Of a stretch of DNA of 64,000 nt, positions 25,143 to 34,700 are shown in pieces. The stretch's first letter is position 1; the number at the start of each line of letters is the position of its first letter. The notes below the pieces were generated by a model. It saw only the letters and a list, made by a program, of their open reading frames with translations. It did no database searches and had not been told where the DNA came from. Made by a program: the position numbers and the translations under genes. The DNA is taken from NCBI GenBank assembly GCA_036405815.1, contig DASWWX010000034.1, positions 81,902-145,901 of the forward strand. The letters run 5' to 3'. This DNA is from Solimonas sp036405815 (GTDB taxonomy: Bacteria > Pseudomonadota > Gammaproteobacteria > Nevskiales > Nevskiaceae).

Positions 25143-28013
25143 TCACGGCGCGACGAGCAGGTTGGCGACCGGCTCCGGACGGTGGAAATGGAAGCCCTGC
25201 GCGTAGCGGATGTGGCGCTCGCGCAGCTCCTGCGCGGCCTGTTCGTCCTCGACGCCTTCGGCAATCGCGTAGATGTCCAGGTGCCGGGCGAGCTGCGCCA
25301 CCATCGACACCACCGGCTCGTTGATCGGATCGCCGGCGATACCGCCGGTGAAGTCCTGCGCGATCTTGAGACCGTCGACGCGCAGATCGCGCAGATAGTT
25401 GAACGACGTGAAGCCCGAACCGAAATCGTCCAGCAGTACGCGCGAGCCGTGCGAGCGCAGCAGCTCGATGCCCTGGCGCGTCACCATCCAGTTGGACGGC
25501 GCGGCCGATTCGGTGATCTCGAAGTAGATGCGATCGCGCAGCGCGCCGTGTCCGGACATAACCTCGCTGATCACACGATGGAAGCGCAGATCCGAGATCG
25601 ACAGGCCGGAGACATTGACGGTCACGAACCAGTCCGACGGCAGGCTGGCACCGGCGCCGCCGAACAGCGTGGCGGCCTGACGCAGCATCCAGCTGTCGAG
25701 GCGCGTCACCAGATCGTTGCGTTCCGCCACCGGCAGAAAGCGCTCGGGTGCGACGATCTGGCCCTCCGGCGACATCATGCGCGTCAGCAGCTCCACACCC
25801 ACCGTGCGGCCGCTGTCCAGATCGACGATCTTCTGCGCGTACACCCGCAGTCGTTGCTCGTCGAAGGCGAGCTGCAGTTCGTTCACCGCGTTGAACTCGG
25901 CCACCGGCGCGAGGCCATCGATATCGCGTTCGCGGTACAGGCAGGCGCGGTTGCGGCCGGTGCGCTTGGCGACGTAGCAGGCGGTGTCGGCCATGCGCAG
26001 CAGATCCGCGACGCTGCAGGGGTCGTCGCCCGGCACCGCAATGCCGACCGACAAGCCCAGCTGGAACTGACGCTCGTCGTGATGGAAACGGAAGTTGTCG
26101 ACCGTTTCGATCAGCTTGGCGGCGATACGCTCGGCCTGAGCCGCGCCGCAGTTGCGCAGAATCACACCGAACTCGTCGCCGCCCAGCCGCGCGAACACGT
26201 CGGAGGCGCGAAGCACCGCGCGCAGACGCCGCGCCAGCGCGCACAGCAGGCGATCGCCGGCCGCATGGCCGGCGGTGTCGTTGACGATCTTGAAACGATC
26301 CAGGTCCAGATACAGCAGGCACCACGGGCGATCGCTGGCTTCGGCGCCCTGACGCTGGCGCTCCAGCTCACGCTCGAAGCCGCTGCGATTCAGCAGCCCG
26401 GTCAGCGGATCGTGCGCGGCCTGATGCTCCAGCGCGCGTGTCAGCGCATGCGTCTGCGTCACATCGTGCAGCGTGCAGACGTAACCGATCAGCGCCTGTT
26501 CGGCGTCCTTGAGCGGCGCCAGCGCGTACTCGACGGTGATCGCGGGCAGCACGCCGCGCCGCATCTGCGCCACACCCTGGCGAAACGCGGCCGTCTGCGC
26601 CGGCTCGGGCCGCATCAGCGTCAGCGGCGACACGCCGTCCTCGTCGATTAGCTCGATGATGCGGTCCAGCGGCAGCGCCAGTAGCTCCGGCGCCGGCCGG
26701 CCCAGCAAATCTTCGGCGATCGGATTGACGAAGCCGACCGCGCCGTGGATATCGGTGATCAGCACCGCATCGGTGATCGACGACAGCGCTACCTGGAATC
26801 GCTCCTTCTCCTGCTGCAGCAGATCCTCGAAACGCTTGCGGTCGGAAATGTCCTGGATGTGCGCGACGAACTGCATCGGCTGGCCGACGGCGGTGCGGAT
26901 CAGCGAGACGTCGAGCTGCGTCGGCACGCTGCGGCCGTCCTTGCGCAGATAGCGCTTGAACATGCGATAGCCGGCGATCTCGCCGAACAGCGTGCGCGCC
27001 ACCTGCGCCAGATCGGATTCCAGGTCGTCAGGGTGCGTGATGTCCTGGAAGGTCAGGCGCATCAGCTCGTCCTCGTCGTAGCCGAGGATCGCGCACAGCG
27101 CCGGGTTCACCGCCAGCCAGCGGCCGTCCAGCGCGACCAGCGCGGTACCGACCGGCGCGCCGAAGAACGTGCGACGGAAGCGTTCCTCGCTTTCGCGCAG
27201 CACCGCCTCGGTGCGCTTGCGCTCGAGGATGTCGCGCCCTTCAGGAATCAGCATCGTCACGCGGCCCTGCTCGTCGAAGACCGGCTTGACCGAAAAGTCG
27301 ATCGGCATGCGCTGACCGTCGCGACCGAGAATCTCGATCTCGGTGCGCACGAACTCGCCGCGCGCCGCCGCCTCGACCGCGCGGCGCGTGGTGTCCACGG
27401 TCTCGGGCGAGGTCTGGAAATAGCTCAGCTCCCACATCTTGCGGCCGACGATGTCGTCCTGCGTCAGCCCGCCGAACTGCAGCGCCGCCTCGTTGGCCTG
27501 CAGCGCAGTGCCATCCGGCGCGAGCACGCCGATCAGCTGGAACATCGAGTTGAACACGGCGCGAAAGCGCGTCTGGCTTTCCGTCAGCGCCGATTCCGCC
27601 TGCTTGCTGCGCGTGACGTCGACGTGCGTACCGACCATGCGCAGCGGCTGGCCTTCGGCATCGCGCTCGATGACCTGGCCACGATCGAGAATCCATTTGT
27701 AGCTGCCGTCCTTGCAGCGCATGCGGCTTTCGCTGGCGTACAGCGCGACACGCCCATCCAGATGCGCCTGAAGATCCGCGCGCGCCTTCGGCAGATCGTC
27801 GGGATGCACGCGCGACGACCATTCATCGAGACCGTCGCCGATCTCGTCGCGGGTGTAGCCCAGCATCTCCTTCCATTGGTCCGAATAGAAGACGCGGTTG
27901 TCGCCGATGTCCCACTCCCAGACGCCGAGACCGGAACCTTCGACCGCGCGCTGCCAGCGGGAGGCGGCGCCGCTGCGGGTACGGCCGGGAAAGGAAACCA
28001 CCGATGCATTCAT
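25143..28013 (-). CDS. multi-PAS GGDEF-EAL c-di-GMP protein
   Basis: 956 residues with no signal peptide or clear membrane helix. Four PAS/PAC modules at about 20-520 (VFYSDQWKEMLGYTRDEIGD; DSPEG-type PAC stretches; ILGYDEDELMRLTFQDITHP; DIHGAVGFVNPIAEDLLGRP). A GGDEF domain at about 530-690 keeps the catalytic RLGGDEF. The EAL domain at about 705-950 has ELL for EAL, keeps NVSGLS, EITES, LLDDFGSGF and AIAEGVED, but reads LKIAQDF where KID is usual, so hydrolysis may be weakened. ATG at 28013 follows GAGGGATCGAC. The plus strand before it carries no coupled gene. Confidence 0.9.
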   Translation of the reverse strand: MNASVVSFPGRTRSGAASRWQRAVEGSGLGVWEWDIGDNRVFYSDQWKEMLGYTRDEIGDGLDEWSSRVHPDDLPKARADLQAHLDGRVALYASESRMRCKDGSYKWILDRGQVIERDAEGQPLRMVGTHVDVTRSKQAESALTESQTRFRAVFNSMFQLIGVLAPDGTALQANEAALQFGGLTQDDIVGRKMWELSYFQTSPETVDTTRRAVEAAARGEFVRTEIEILGRDGQRMPIDFSVKPVFDEQGRVTMLIPEGRDILERKRTEAVLRESEERFRRTFFGAPVGTALVALDGRWLAVNPALCAILGYDEDELMRLTFQDITHPDDLESDLAQVARTLFGEIAGYRMFKRYLRKDGRSVPTQLDVSLIRTAVGQPMQFVAHIQDISDRKRFEDLLQQEKERFQVALSSITDAVLITDIHGAVGFVNPIAEDLLGRPAPELLALPLDRIIELIDEDGVSPLTLMRPEPAQTAAFRQGVAQMRRGVLPAITVEYALAPLKDAEQALIGYVCTLHDVTQTHALTRALEHQAAHDPLTGLLNRSGFERELERQRQGAEASDRPWCLLYLDLDRFKIVNDTAGHAAGDRLLCALARRLRAVLRASDVFARLGGDEFGVILRNCGAAQAERIAAKLIETVDNFRFHHDERQFQLGLSVGIAVPGDDPCSVADLLRMADTACYVAKRTGRNRACLYRERDIDGLAPVAEFNAVNELQLAFDEQRLRVYAQKIVDLDSGRTVGVELLTRMMSPEGQIVAPERFLPVAERNDLVTRLDSWMLRQAATLFGGAGASLPSDWFVTVNVSGLSISDLRFHRVISEVMSGHGALRDRIYFEITESAAPSNWMVTRQGIELLRSHGSRVLLDDFGSGFTSFNYLRDLRVDGLKIAQDFTGGIAGDPINEPVVSMVAQLARHLDIYAIAEGVEDEQAAQELRERHIRYAQGFHFHRPEPVANLLVAP

Positions 28014-28116
28014 GTCGATCCCTCGTCGCGGCGTCGTCCGTGGTGCCGCGGGGCCATGATGCATCCGGCGATGCGCGTCGCCGCGCTGTCGGTATGTCCT
28101 GTCTACAACGCTGTGA

Positions 28117-29112
28117 TCAAGCGGGCAGCGCCCGCTCCAGCACCTCGACGATGCGCTGTTCCAGCCAGCAGGTCGGACGCCACCGTTCGTCGGCACCGAT
28201 GAACCCGACGTGCCCGCCGTGTGCTGCGAGTTCCAGCGTCACGTTCGCCGGCAGCGTGTGCGCCGGCGGCAGGATCTCGGGCGTCATGAACGGATCGTCG
28301 ATTGCGTTGATGACCTGCGTCGGCACCCGGATCGCGTGCAGGCGCCGCCCACCACTGCACCGTGCGTAGTAGTCGCAGGCATCGCGATAGCCGTTCAGCG
28401 GCGCCGTGTAGCGATCGTCGAACTCGAAGAAATCGCGAGCGCGCAGCGTGCCTGCGAGATCCACCCCCGTCGGCACCGGCACGCGCGCGTGCCGCGCCCG
28501 CAAGCTGTCCTTCAACGCGTCCAGCAGGCGCTTCTGGTAGAGGCGGGAGAAGCCGCGGCGCAGCCGTTCGGCGCAGGGTTCGATTTCCAGCGGCGCACAG
28601 GCGGCCACCGCACACGTCAGCGGTGCCGCAACGCCTTCCTCGGCCAGCGCGTTGAGCAACACATTGCCGCCCAGCGACCAGCCCACGGTTGCCATGCGCA
28701 GTTGCGGATGACGTGCCCGCAGCAGGTGCCATAGATGCCGCAGATCGGCGGTATCGCCGTGGTTGTAATAGCGCGCGGTGCGGTTCGGTTCGGCACCGGC
28801 GCCGCGCAGCTGCAAGGCCACCGTGCGCCAGCCCAGCGCGTTCAGTCGCAGCGCGGTGCCGCGCAGATACTTGGACTCGAACCCGCCGGTCAGGCCGTGA
28901 ATGAGCACGGCCAGTCTCGATGCCTCCGCGGGCCCGCTCCAGCCGAGATCGACGAAGTCGCCGTCGTCCAGCTCCAGGCGCTCGATCTGCAATGCCAGCG
29001 TCGGCAACGGTCGCAGCAGGGTCGGCAGGATGGTCTGCAGGTGCGCGGCACGCAGCAGCGGATGCGCGCGAAACGCGGATGGCACCACCTGCCCGCGCCC
29101 CGGCACGTTCAT
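28117..29112 (-). CDS. yheT: YheT-family alpha/beta hydrolase
   Basis: 331 residues. YheT-type signatures are HPLLRAAHLQTILPTL at the N-terminus, VLIHGLTGGFESKY (oxyanion), GWSLGGN with nucleophile Ser146, NAIDDPFM with the acid and GGHVGFIG with the base. Family role is not settled; esterase/lipase activity is assumed. It overlaps the upstream monooxygenase-type gene by 4 bp (ATGA), so the two are translationally coupled. Convergent with nothing close on the left. Confidence 0.93.
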   Translation of the reverse strand: MNVPGRGQVVPSAFRAHPLLRAAHLQTILPTLLRPLPTLALQIERLELDDGDFVDLGWSGPAEASRLAVLIHGLTGGFESKYLRGTALRLNALGWRTVALQLRGAGAEPNRTARYYNHGDTADLRHLWHLLRARHPQLRMATVGWSLGGNVLLNALAEEGVAAPLTCAVAACAPLEIEPCAERLRRGFSRLYQKRLLDALKDSLRARHARVPVPTGVDLAGTLRARDFFEFDDRYTAPLNGYRDACDYYARCSGGRRLHAIRVPTQVINAIDDPFMTPEILPPAHTLPANVTLELAAHGGHVGFIGADERWRPTCWLEQRIVEVLERALPA

Positions 29113-29456
29113 GCCGACGGCGCGACGAACTCGGCAGCGCGCTCGACGCGGACCACCCGCAAGGCAAATCGCGCATACCAGCGCTCGCGGCCGGCGCGCT
29201 GCACGACGGCGTGCTCGGCATGCGTGCGCCAGGCGGCGATCGCCTCCGGCGATTGCCAGTACGACACCGTGATGCCGAAGCCGCTGGCATCACGCGCGCT
29301 TTCGACGCCGAGAAAGCCGGGCTGCTGACGCGCCAGCTCCACCATGCGCATGCCGGCACGATCGTAGGCAGCGCCATCGTCGTCGACGCGCCGCGAGGAA
29401 AAGATCACCGCGTAGTACGGCGGCTCCGGCGTATTCGCAAACAAGTGCTCGCTCAT
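29109..29456 (-). CDS. antibiotic-biosynthesis monooxygenase (ABM) domain protein
   Basis: 115-residue dimeric ferredoxin-like fold protein. The ABM pattern is YYAVIFSSRR, MVELARQQPGFLGVESARD (the PGF motif), ITVSYWQSPEAIAAW and HAVVQRAGRERWYARF near the end. Such proteins act on small aromatic compounds or haem, or serve as stress proteins, and the substrate cannot be read here. ATG at 29456 is preceded by a GGGGGG-AGG box. It sits 25 bp behind the RNA methyltransferase gene and overlaps yheT. Confidence 0.88.
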   Translation of the reverse strand: MSEHLFANTPEPPYYAVIFSSRRVDDDGAAYDRAGMRMVELARQQPGFLGVESARDASGFGITVSYWQSPEAIAAWRTHAEHAVVQRAGRERWYARFALRVVRVERAAEFVAPSA

Positions 29457-29480
29457 CCTGCCCCCCTTTACAGGCCTCAC

Positions 29481-30779
29481 TCAGCCTTCGCGCCGCAGTA
29501 TCGCCGCGAAGAAACCATCGGTGCCGTGGCGGTGCGGCAGCAGGCGCAGACGCCGCCCCGGCACCGAGATGCCCTGCGCGGCCAATACCTGGCCGGCATC
29601 CTGTTCGGAGAACGCCGGCGTGCGCGACAGGAAGGCCTCGACCACCGCATCGTTCTCGTCGGCCATCAGGCTGCAGGTGGCGTAGACCAGCCGCCCGCCT
29701 GGCCGCAGCAGCGCCGCTGCGGCGTCGAGGATCTGGCCTTGCGTCTGCGCCAGACGCGATAGCGACGGCAGACGCAGGCGCGCATCCGGCTGGCGTCGCC
29801 AGGTACCGGTACCGGAACACGGCGCATCCACCAGCACCGCGTCGAAGCGACCGGTTTGCTTTGCCAGCCAAGGTTCGCTGCCCGGCAATGCCCGCGTGCG
29901 CACGCAGTTCACACCGGCGCGCGCGAGCCGCGGCGTCAGGCGCGCGAGCCGCGCCGCATCGATGTCCAGCGCCCATAACTCGCCCTGATCGCGCATCGCC
30001 GCCGCCAGCGCCAACGTCTTGCCGCCAGCGCCCGCGCAATAGTCGGCGATGCGCTGTTGCGGTTGTGCGTCCATCAGCCGCGCGAGCAGCTGACTGCCCT
30101 CGTCCTGCGGCTCGATCCAGCCGTCGCGCCAGACCGCAGTGCTTTGCAGGGCGACGCGTGCACGCAGGCGCAGGCCGTCGGGTGACAGCGACGTCGGCTC
30201 GGATTCGATACCCGCCGCCGCCAGCGCCGCGCGCGCCTGCTCCGGATCGGCCTTCAGACGATTGACGCGCAGATCCACCGGCGCCGCATGCAGCAGTGCT
30301 GTCGCCAGCACCTCGGTCTCCTCGGCGCCGTACTGTTCCAGCCAGGCGTCATAGATCGCGTCCGGCACGTTGCCGCGCTCGGCCGGCGTCAGGCGCGCAG
30401 CGTCAAAGCCGGCCACGCGCGCCGCGCAATCTTCGGCATCGCCCACACCGAAGCCCTGCAGCGCAGCCACCTCGGCCATACCGCTGCGCAGTGCCTGCAG
30501 GGCGCACAGGCGCATCGCGTCGTCCTGCGTGGTGCCGCCGATGGCGCGCAGCACGCGCAGATCGCGCAACACGCCGTAGAGCAGGTCGCCGACCACGCGC
30601 CGATCGCGCGATCCCATCGCCGGCTGCGCACGCAGCGCGTCCTGCAATACGGCTTCGGCAACCTGCCCGCGTTCAAGCACCGCCCGCAGCGTCGCCACCA
30701 CGGTCTGCCACTGCGGATAACGCAGCCGATGCGGAGGTCGAGCAGAGACGGCAAAAGGGGGCTGCGATACGGAGACCAT
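29481..30779 (-). CDS. RsmB/NOP2-family RNA (cytosine-5) methyltransferase
   Basis: 432 residues. An N-terminal NusB-like helical part (about 25-160) and a SAM methyltransferase domain with CAGAGGKTLALA. The catalytic cysteines are in DAPCSGTGTWRRQPD (motif IV) and VYATCSL (motif VI). It methylates C5 of cytosine in rRNA; assignment to RsmB proper (C967 of 16S) is likely but not proven. ATG at 30779 starts MVSVSQPPFAV. First gene of an operon with the ABM gene and yheT. Confidence 0.88.
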   Translation of the reverse strand: MVSVSQPPFAVSARPPHRLRYPQWQTVVATLRAVLERGQVAEAVLQDALRAQPAMGSRDRRVVGDLLYGVLRDLRVLRAIGGTTQDDAMRLCALQALRSGMAEVAALQGFGVGDAEDCAARVAGFDAARLTPAERGNVPDAIYDAWLEQYGAEETEVLATALLHAAPVDLRVNRLKADPEQARAALAAAGIESEPTSLSPDGLRLRARVALQSTAVWRDGWIEPQDEGSQLLARLMDAQPQQRIADYCAGAGGKTLALAAAMRDQGELWALDIDAARLARLTPRLARAGVNCVRTRALPGSEPWLAKQTGRFDAVLVDAPCSGTGTWRRQPDARLRLPSLSRLAQTQGQILDAAAALLRPGGRLVYATCSLMADENDAVVEAFLSRTPAFSEQDAGQVLAAQGISVPGRRLRLLPHRHGTDGFFAAILRREG

Positions 30780-30842
30780 GAAAAGAAAGATTTCCAGAAA
30801 ACCGGGACAGCGGTCACGAAATGACCGTTCGTCGGGTGGTTG

Positions 30843-30858
30843 ACACAACCTATTGTGT
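30843..30858. repeat. AT-rich inverted repeat in the upstream region of the microprotein
   Basis: ACACAA-CCTA-TTGTGT, a perfect 6-bp inverted repeat overlapping a TTGACA hexamer at 30840-30845 (consensus -35). No good -10 was found at 16-18 bp. A regulator site or promoter element is possible. The repeat lies between the methyltransferase start and the microprotein, so it could serve either direction. Confidence 0.35.
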
Positions 30859-30953
30859 TTGATCTAGGCCGGTGACACGATGGGTCGTGGTCGGCTGACT
30901 GTGAACATGGGGTTTACAGAGCTGATCGTAACGGCGTTTTTCAGGAGGTCATC

Positions 30954-31010
30954 ATGGCTGCCAAGAAAGCTGCGAAGAAGACTGCGAAGAAAGCTGCGAA
31001 GAAGAAGTAA
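30954..31010 (+). CDS. 18-residue Lys/Ala microprotein (histone H1-like)
   Basis: ATG at 30954 with a near-perfect AGGAGG ribosome binding site 6 bp upstream. It encodes MAAKKAAKKTAKKAAKKK, a repeat of the bacterial H1-like (AAKK) type and strongly basic. It ends in TAA, 23 bp before a terminator stem. The ribosome binding site and terminator argue for a real gene rather than chance. It could bind nucleic acid or polyphosphate; alternatively its lysine codons act as a leader for the downstream gpx. No function is known to me. Confidence 0.7.
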   Translation: MAAKKAAKKTAKKAAKKK

Positions 31011-31033
31011 GTCTAGCGGTCCCGTCTTTTTTG

Positions 31034-31068
31034 GCGCGGCGGCTCCTCACGGACCGCCGCGCTTTTTT
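31034..31068 (+). terminator. intrinsic terminator after the Lys/Ala microprotein
   Basis: A 9-bp stem GCGCGGCGG/CCGCCGCGC around an 11-base loop is followed by six T. The upstream segment GCGGTCC at 31016-31022 is complementary to GGACCGC at 31051-31057, which overlaps the 3' arm of the stem. An alternative fold could therefore disrupt the terminator before gpx. Confidence 0.85.
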
Positions 31069-31143
31069 GTGCCCGGAACGCTGAACCTGCATCGCAACTG
31101 CCCTCTTCGTCGTATCGTTCTGCATCGGCCGAAGGAGATCGAT

Positions 31144-31683
31144 ATGTACCGCTTGCTGCTGTGCGCGCTATTGCTGCTCGCAGGTCCGGCCCACGCCGCC
31201 TGCCAGGGTTCGCTGCTCGACGTCGAAGCCAAACGCCTCGTGGGCCCGGCCGAATCGTTGTGCGCTTACGAAGGCAAGGTGGTACTCGCGGTCAACACGG
31301 CGAGCCATTGCGGCTTTACGCGTCAGTACGAAGGCCTGGAAGCGCTATGGCGCGAGTACAAGGACCGTGGGCTGGTGATCCTGGGTTTTCCGTCCGATCA
31401 GTTCGGCGGACAGGAATTCGGCGACGACGCCGAGATCGCCAAGTTCTGCAAGCTCAACTTCGGCGTCAGCTTTCCGATGTATACGCGCTCCTCGGTGCGC
31501 GGCGACGACGCCAATCCGCTGTTCCGGCGCCTGATCGACACCACCGGCACCACGCCGAAGTGGAACTTCTACAAGTACCTGATCGGCCGCGACGGCAAGA
31601 CCGCGGAGGCGTTCAACAGCATGGTCGAACCGGACAGCAAGAAGCTGCGCAAGGCGATCGAGAAAGCGCTGGCCGCATCCTGA
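31144..31683 (+). CDS. secreted glutathione peroxidase, Cys type
   Basis: 179 residues. Signal peptide MYRLLLCALLLLAGPAHA directs it to the periplasm. The tetrad is complete: peroxidatic Cys56 (NTASHCGFT), Gln90 (FGGQEF), Trp140 and Asn141 (PKWNF). Members of this family reduce hydroperoxides with thioredoxin or glutathione. A cysteine, not selenocysteine, occupies the active site. ATG at 31144 follows GAAGGAGATCGAT. It is the next gene after the microprotein, separated by a terminator. Confidence 0.95.
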   Translation: MYRLLLCALLLLAGPAHAACQGSLLDVEAKRLVGPAESLCAYEGKVVLAVNTASHCGFTRQYEGLEALWREYKDRGLVILGFPSDQFGGQEFGDDAEIAKFCKLNFGVSFPMYTRSSVRGDDANPLFRRLIDTTGTTPKWNFYKYLIGRDGKTAEAFNSMVEPDSKKLRKAIEKALAAS

Positions 31684-31708
31684 GCGCAAGACGCGGAACC
31701 GCCGCAAC

Positions 31709-31735
31709 GAAACGGGCGCCTGAGGCGCCCGTTTC
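31709..31735. terminator. terminator between gpx and the BNR-repeat gene
   Basis: Inverted repeat GAAACGGGCGCC-TGA-GGCGCCCGTTTC between convergent genes, with TTTC following on each side. It is suited to end both transcripts. Confidence 0.8.
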
Positions 31736-31764
31736 ATTCACTGCGGTCATAACGACGTGCGCGG

Positions 31765-34700
31765 TCAGAACCCCGCGCGTCGCCGCCGCCATCCGGCTGC
31801 GAGCAGCAGCACCAGCAGTGTCGCCAGCGGCAACGCGCCGCTGCCGAAGCGGCCGGCATCACGCGGCTTGTCACCGCCGCCGCTGCCACCATCGGTGGCC
31901 TTGTCGAAGTGATACACCTGCACGCCGCGACCGAACGTCCCGGCGAACAGTTGGCGATCGTCACCCGGTTTCACCACGAGCTGATTGACCGGCACCGACG
32001 GCAGATCGCCGAGCGGCGCCCAGGTCTTGCCGTCGAGATCGCTGGAGATGAACACGCCGAGATCGGTGCCGATCACGAGCTGCTGTCCGCGCTTCACGAT
32101 CGCCGTGGCCGGCGTATCGGGCAGATCGCCGGAGATGTTGCGGAAGCGATTGCCGCCATCGACCGACTTGAACACGTTGCCGGCACCGATGTCCGGGTTG
32201 CTGTCCAGGTACTGGCCCTGCGGCAGCCAGCGCGCGGTGGAGTAGCCGCCCAGCACCACGTAGACGATCTGCGGATCGGTCTCGTCGATCGCGATGTCGT
32301 AGATGTAGCGGTTCGGCAGACCCTCGGCCGGCGCCACGCGCCAGCCATCGGCGCTGCCCTTTTTCGGCGGCAGCGCACCGCCGATGTTGGTCGCGAGGAT
32401 GCGACTGAACTGCGCGCCGCTGCCGGTGATGTTGCAGGGTCCACAGGCGCCGACGTAGGCGGCATCGCCCCGCACCGCGACCGCACCCCGCGACTGATAC
32501 GCGGTGTTGTTGTCCGGGTTGGCGCCCAGATCGAACACCGTGGTCCAGTCGGCGGCGCTCGAGGCGTTCAGCGTTGCGGCCACGCGCGTGCCGGCCGCGA
32601 CCAGATGCTCGGCATCCTGCGGATCCATGCGGAACGCACTGAGGAAGTGCGCGGTGCCGGCGGCCTCGCCCGGCCCCATGCTGCTGTTGCTCTCGCCACC
32701 ATTGGTGGTGCGAACGATCGATAGCGCCGGCGTCTGGTAATAGGCGACCTGCGAGTTGTCGGGATCGACCGCCGTCCACATGCCGTCGCCGATATACAGG
32801 CGCACCTGGCGACGCGTGTCCGGCTCGATCTTGCCGGAGGCGTTGTCCTGCAGGCCGTAGTACACCGTGCCGTCCTTGGCGACGCTGATGCCGTAGTTGA
32901 ACAGCGTGTAGAAGCCCTGGTTGGCGCCGTTGCCCCACTTGGTGTTGTCGAAATCGTCGAGCAGCGGATCGCGTGAGTACTGCTTGTAGACGCCACCGTC
33001 GCCGCCGGCGAACAGCCACACGCCGCCGCGATCCGGGTCGGCGATGTAGATCGCGTCGTGCTGGTCGGGATGGGTGGTCGTGATGTCGGTCAGCAAGCCA
33101 TCGCGGAACGGACACACCGGGATCGAATTCGGGACCGGCAGGCCGAGCAGGCCGGCCAGATCGACGTTGCCGATCAGGAACAGGCAGGTGTTGCCCGCGA
33201 AGTACGTGCCGATCACCTTGAAGTCGTTCGGCGTCTGCTCCAGGCCGGTCACCGGGATGTTGAGCCGGTTCTTCCAGATCTCCTCGAGGCCGAACAACAC
33301 GCGCGTCGGGATGCCGCCGACCTGGGTGGTCGGATCGGGCTTGACCCAGGTGTTGTACCAGGCCTGCGCACCGGGACCGACGCCGAGCGCCGTGGCCGCT
33401 GCAAGCGAAGAACCGGTAGTGATGCCGGCGTAGGCGACCTCGACGTCATCGGCGAGACGGATCCAGGTGTCGCCGAAGTCCGGCGAGACGTAGACACCGT
33501 TGAACGAAGTCGGGCTGATGCTGGAGGTCAGCAGTTCGCAGATGAACTGCGGATCGCCCTCCGGCAACACCGTGCAGTCCAGCGGCACGGCCGGCAGCGC
33601 ATCGTCGGTCGGCAGATCGAGTACCGGAATGCCGCCGTTGAGCAGCACCGCGTCCTGCACGATCGCGTAGACGTAATTGTGATTCTGCTCGGGCCCCGTG
33701 GCGTGACCCAGTTCGACGCGGCCGATGCGCGCCTGCGGCGCAAAGCCGAATGGCAGCAGGCCGCCGGTCAGCGATTCGAGCTGGCCGGTGCGAGTGCCGA
33801 CGCGCTCGAAGCTGTCCGGCTTGCCGCTGCCGGAACGATAGAGGCCGTTGCCCGGCGACTGCGGCGTCCCGTCGGCGTAAGGCAGGGCGCCGGAACGAAA
33901 GCCGACCGCCGCCAGCACCGGGCAACCATCCGCACCGCACTGAACGTCGGTGGTACCGCCCGGCTGCTGCACCACCACGTCGGTGACGAAATTGGCGAGC
34001 TGGCAGGGACCGAGCGTCTCCACGCCCGCGCATTCGGCCGACGTCGGCAGCTTGACGTTGACGAAGCGCTCGCCCGCGTCGTCGGAGCGGAACAGGCCGC
34101 GCCCGGTAGCGGCGTAGATGATGGCGGGATTGCTGGGATCGACCGCGAGCCTGGAAGCATTGGTGCCGTCCGGCACACCGGCGGCGTGATGCCAGGTCCG
34201 GCCGAGATCGTCGCTCCAGTACGCACCGAGACCGACATAGGTGTTGCCGCCCTGCACGTGCTCGCCGGTCAGGGCCAGCAGGCGTCCACCGCGCGCCGGC
34301 GTCCAGGCCACCGCGCTGGTCACCAGCGTCGGCAGGTTGTCGCCCAGCGGCACCCAGTGCTCGCCAAGCGTGCCGACGTCGCCGTCGCGCGCCTCGGACA
34401 TCCAGATACCGCCGTTGGAGATCGCGACGAACAGCCGACGATTAACCTCGTCGTAGGCGAAATTGTCGGCGCGACCGGCGACTTCCGGAATGCCGTCGTT
34501 GGCGCCATCACGGAATTTCGGATCGGACACCTGCGGTCCGCTGCCGTATTCCTCCCAGGCGCCGACCGCGTTGGCGACCTTGGCCTGCTGCGTCGTCAGC
34601 TGCGCGCGCTGTTCCACCGCCTTGCGCAACACCTGCGGCGCGGCGATGCCACGCATGCCTTCGCGATCCAGCGTTTCCATGCGCTTCTCGGCGAAGGACT

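Noticed and set aside
31144..31683. Glutathione peroxidase as a second selenoprotein
   Set aside because: The active-site codon is TGC (Cys56) and no in-frame TGA is present.
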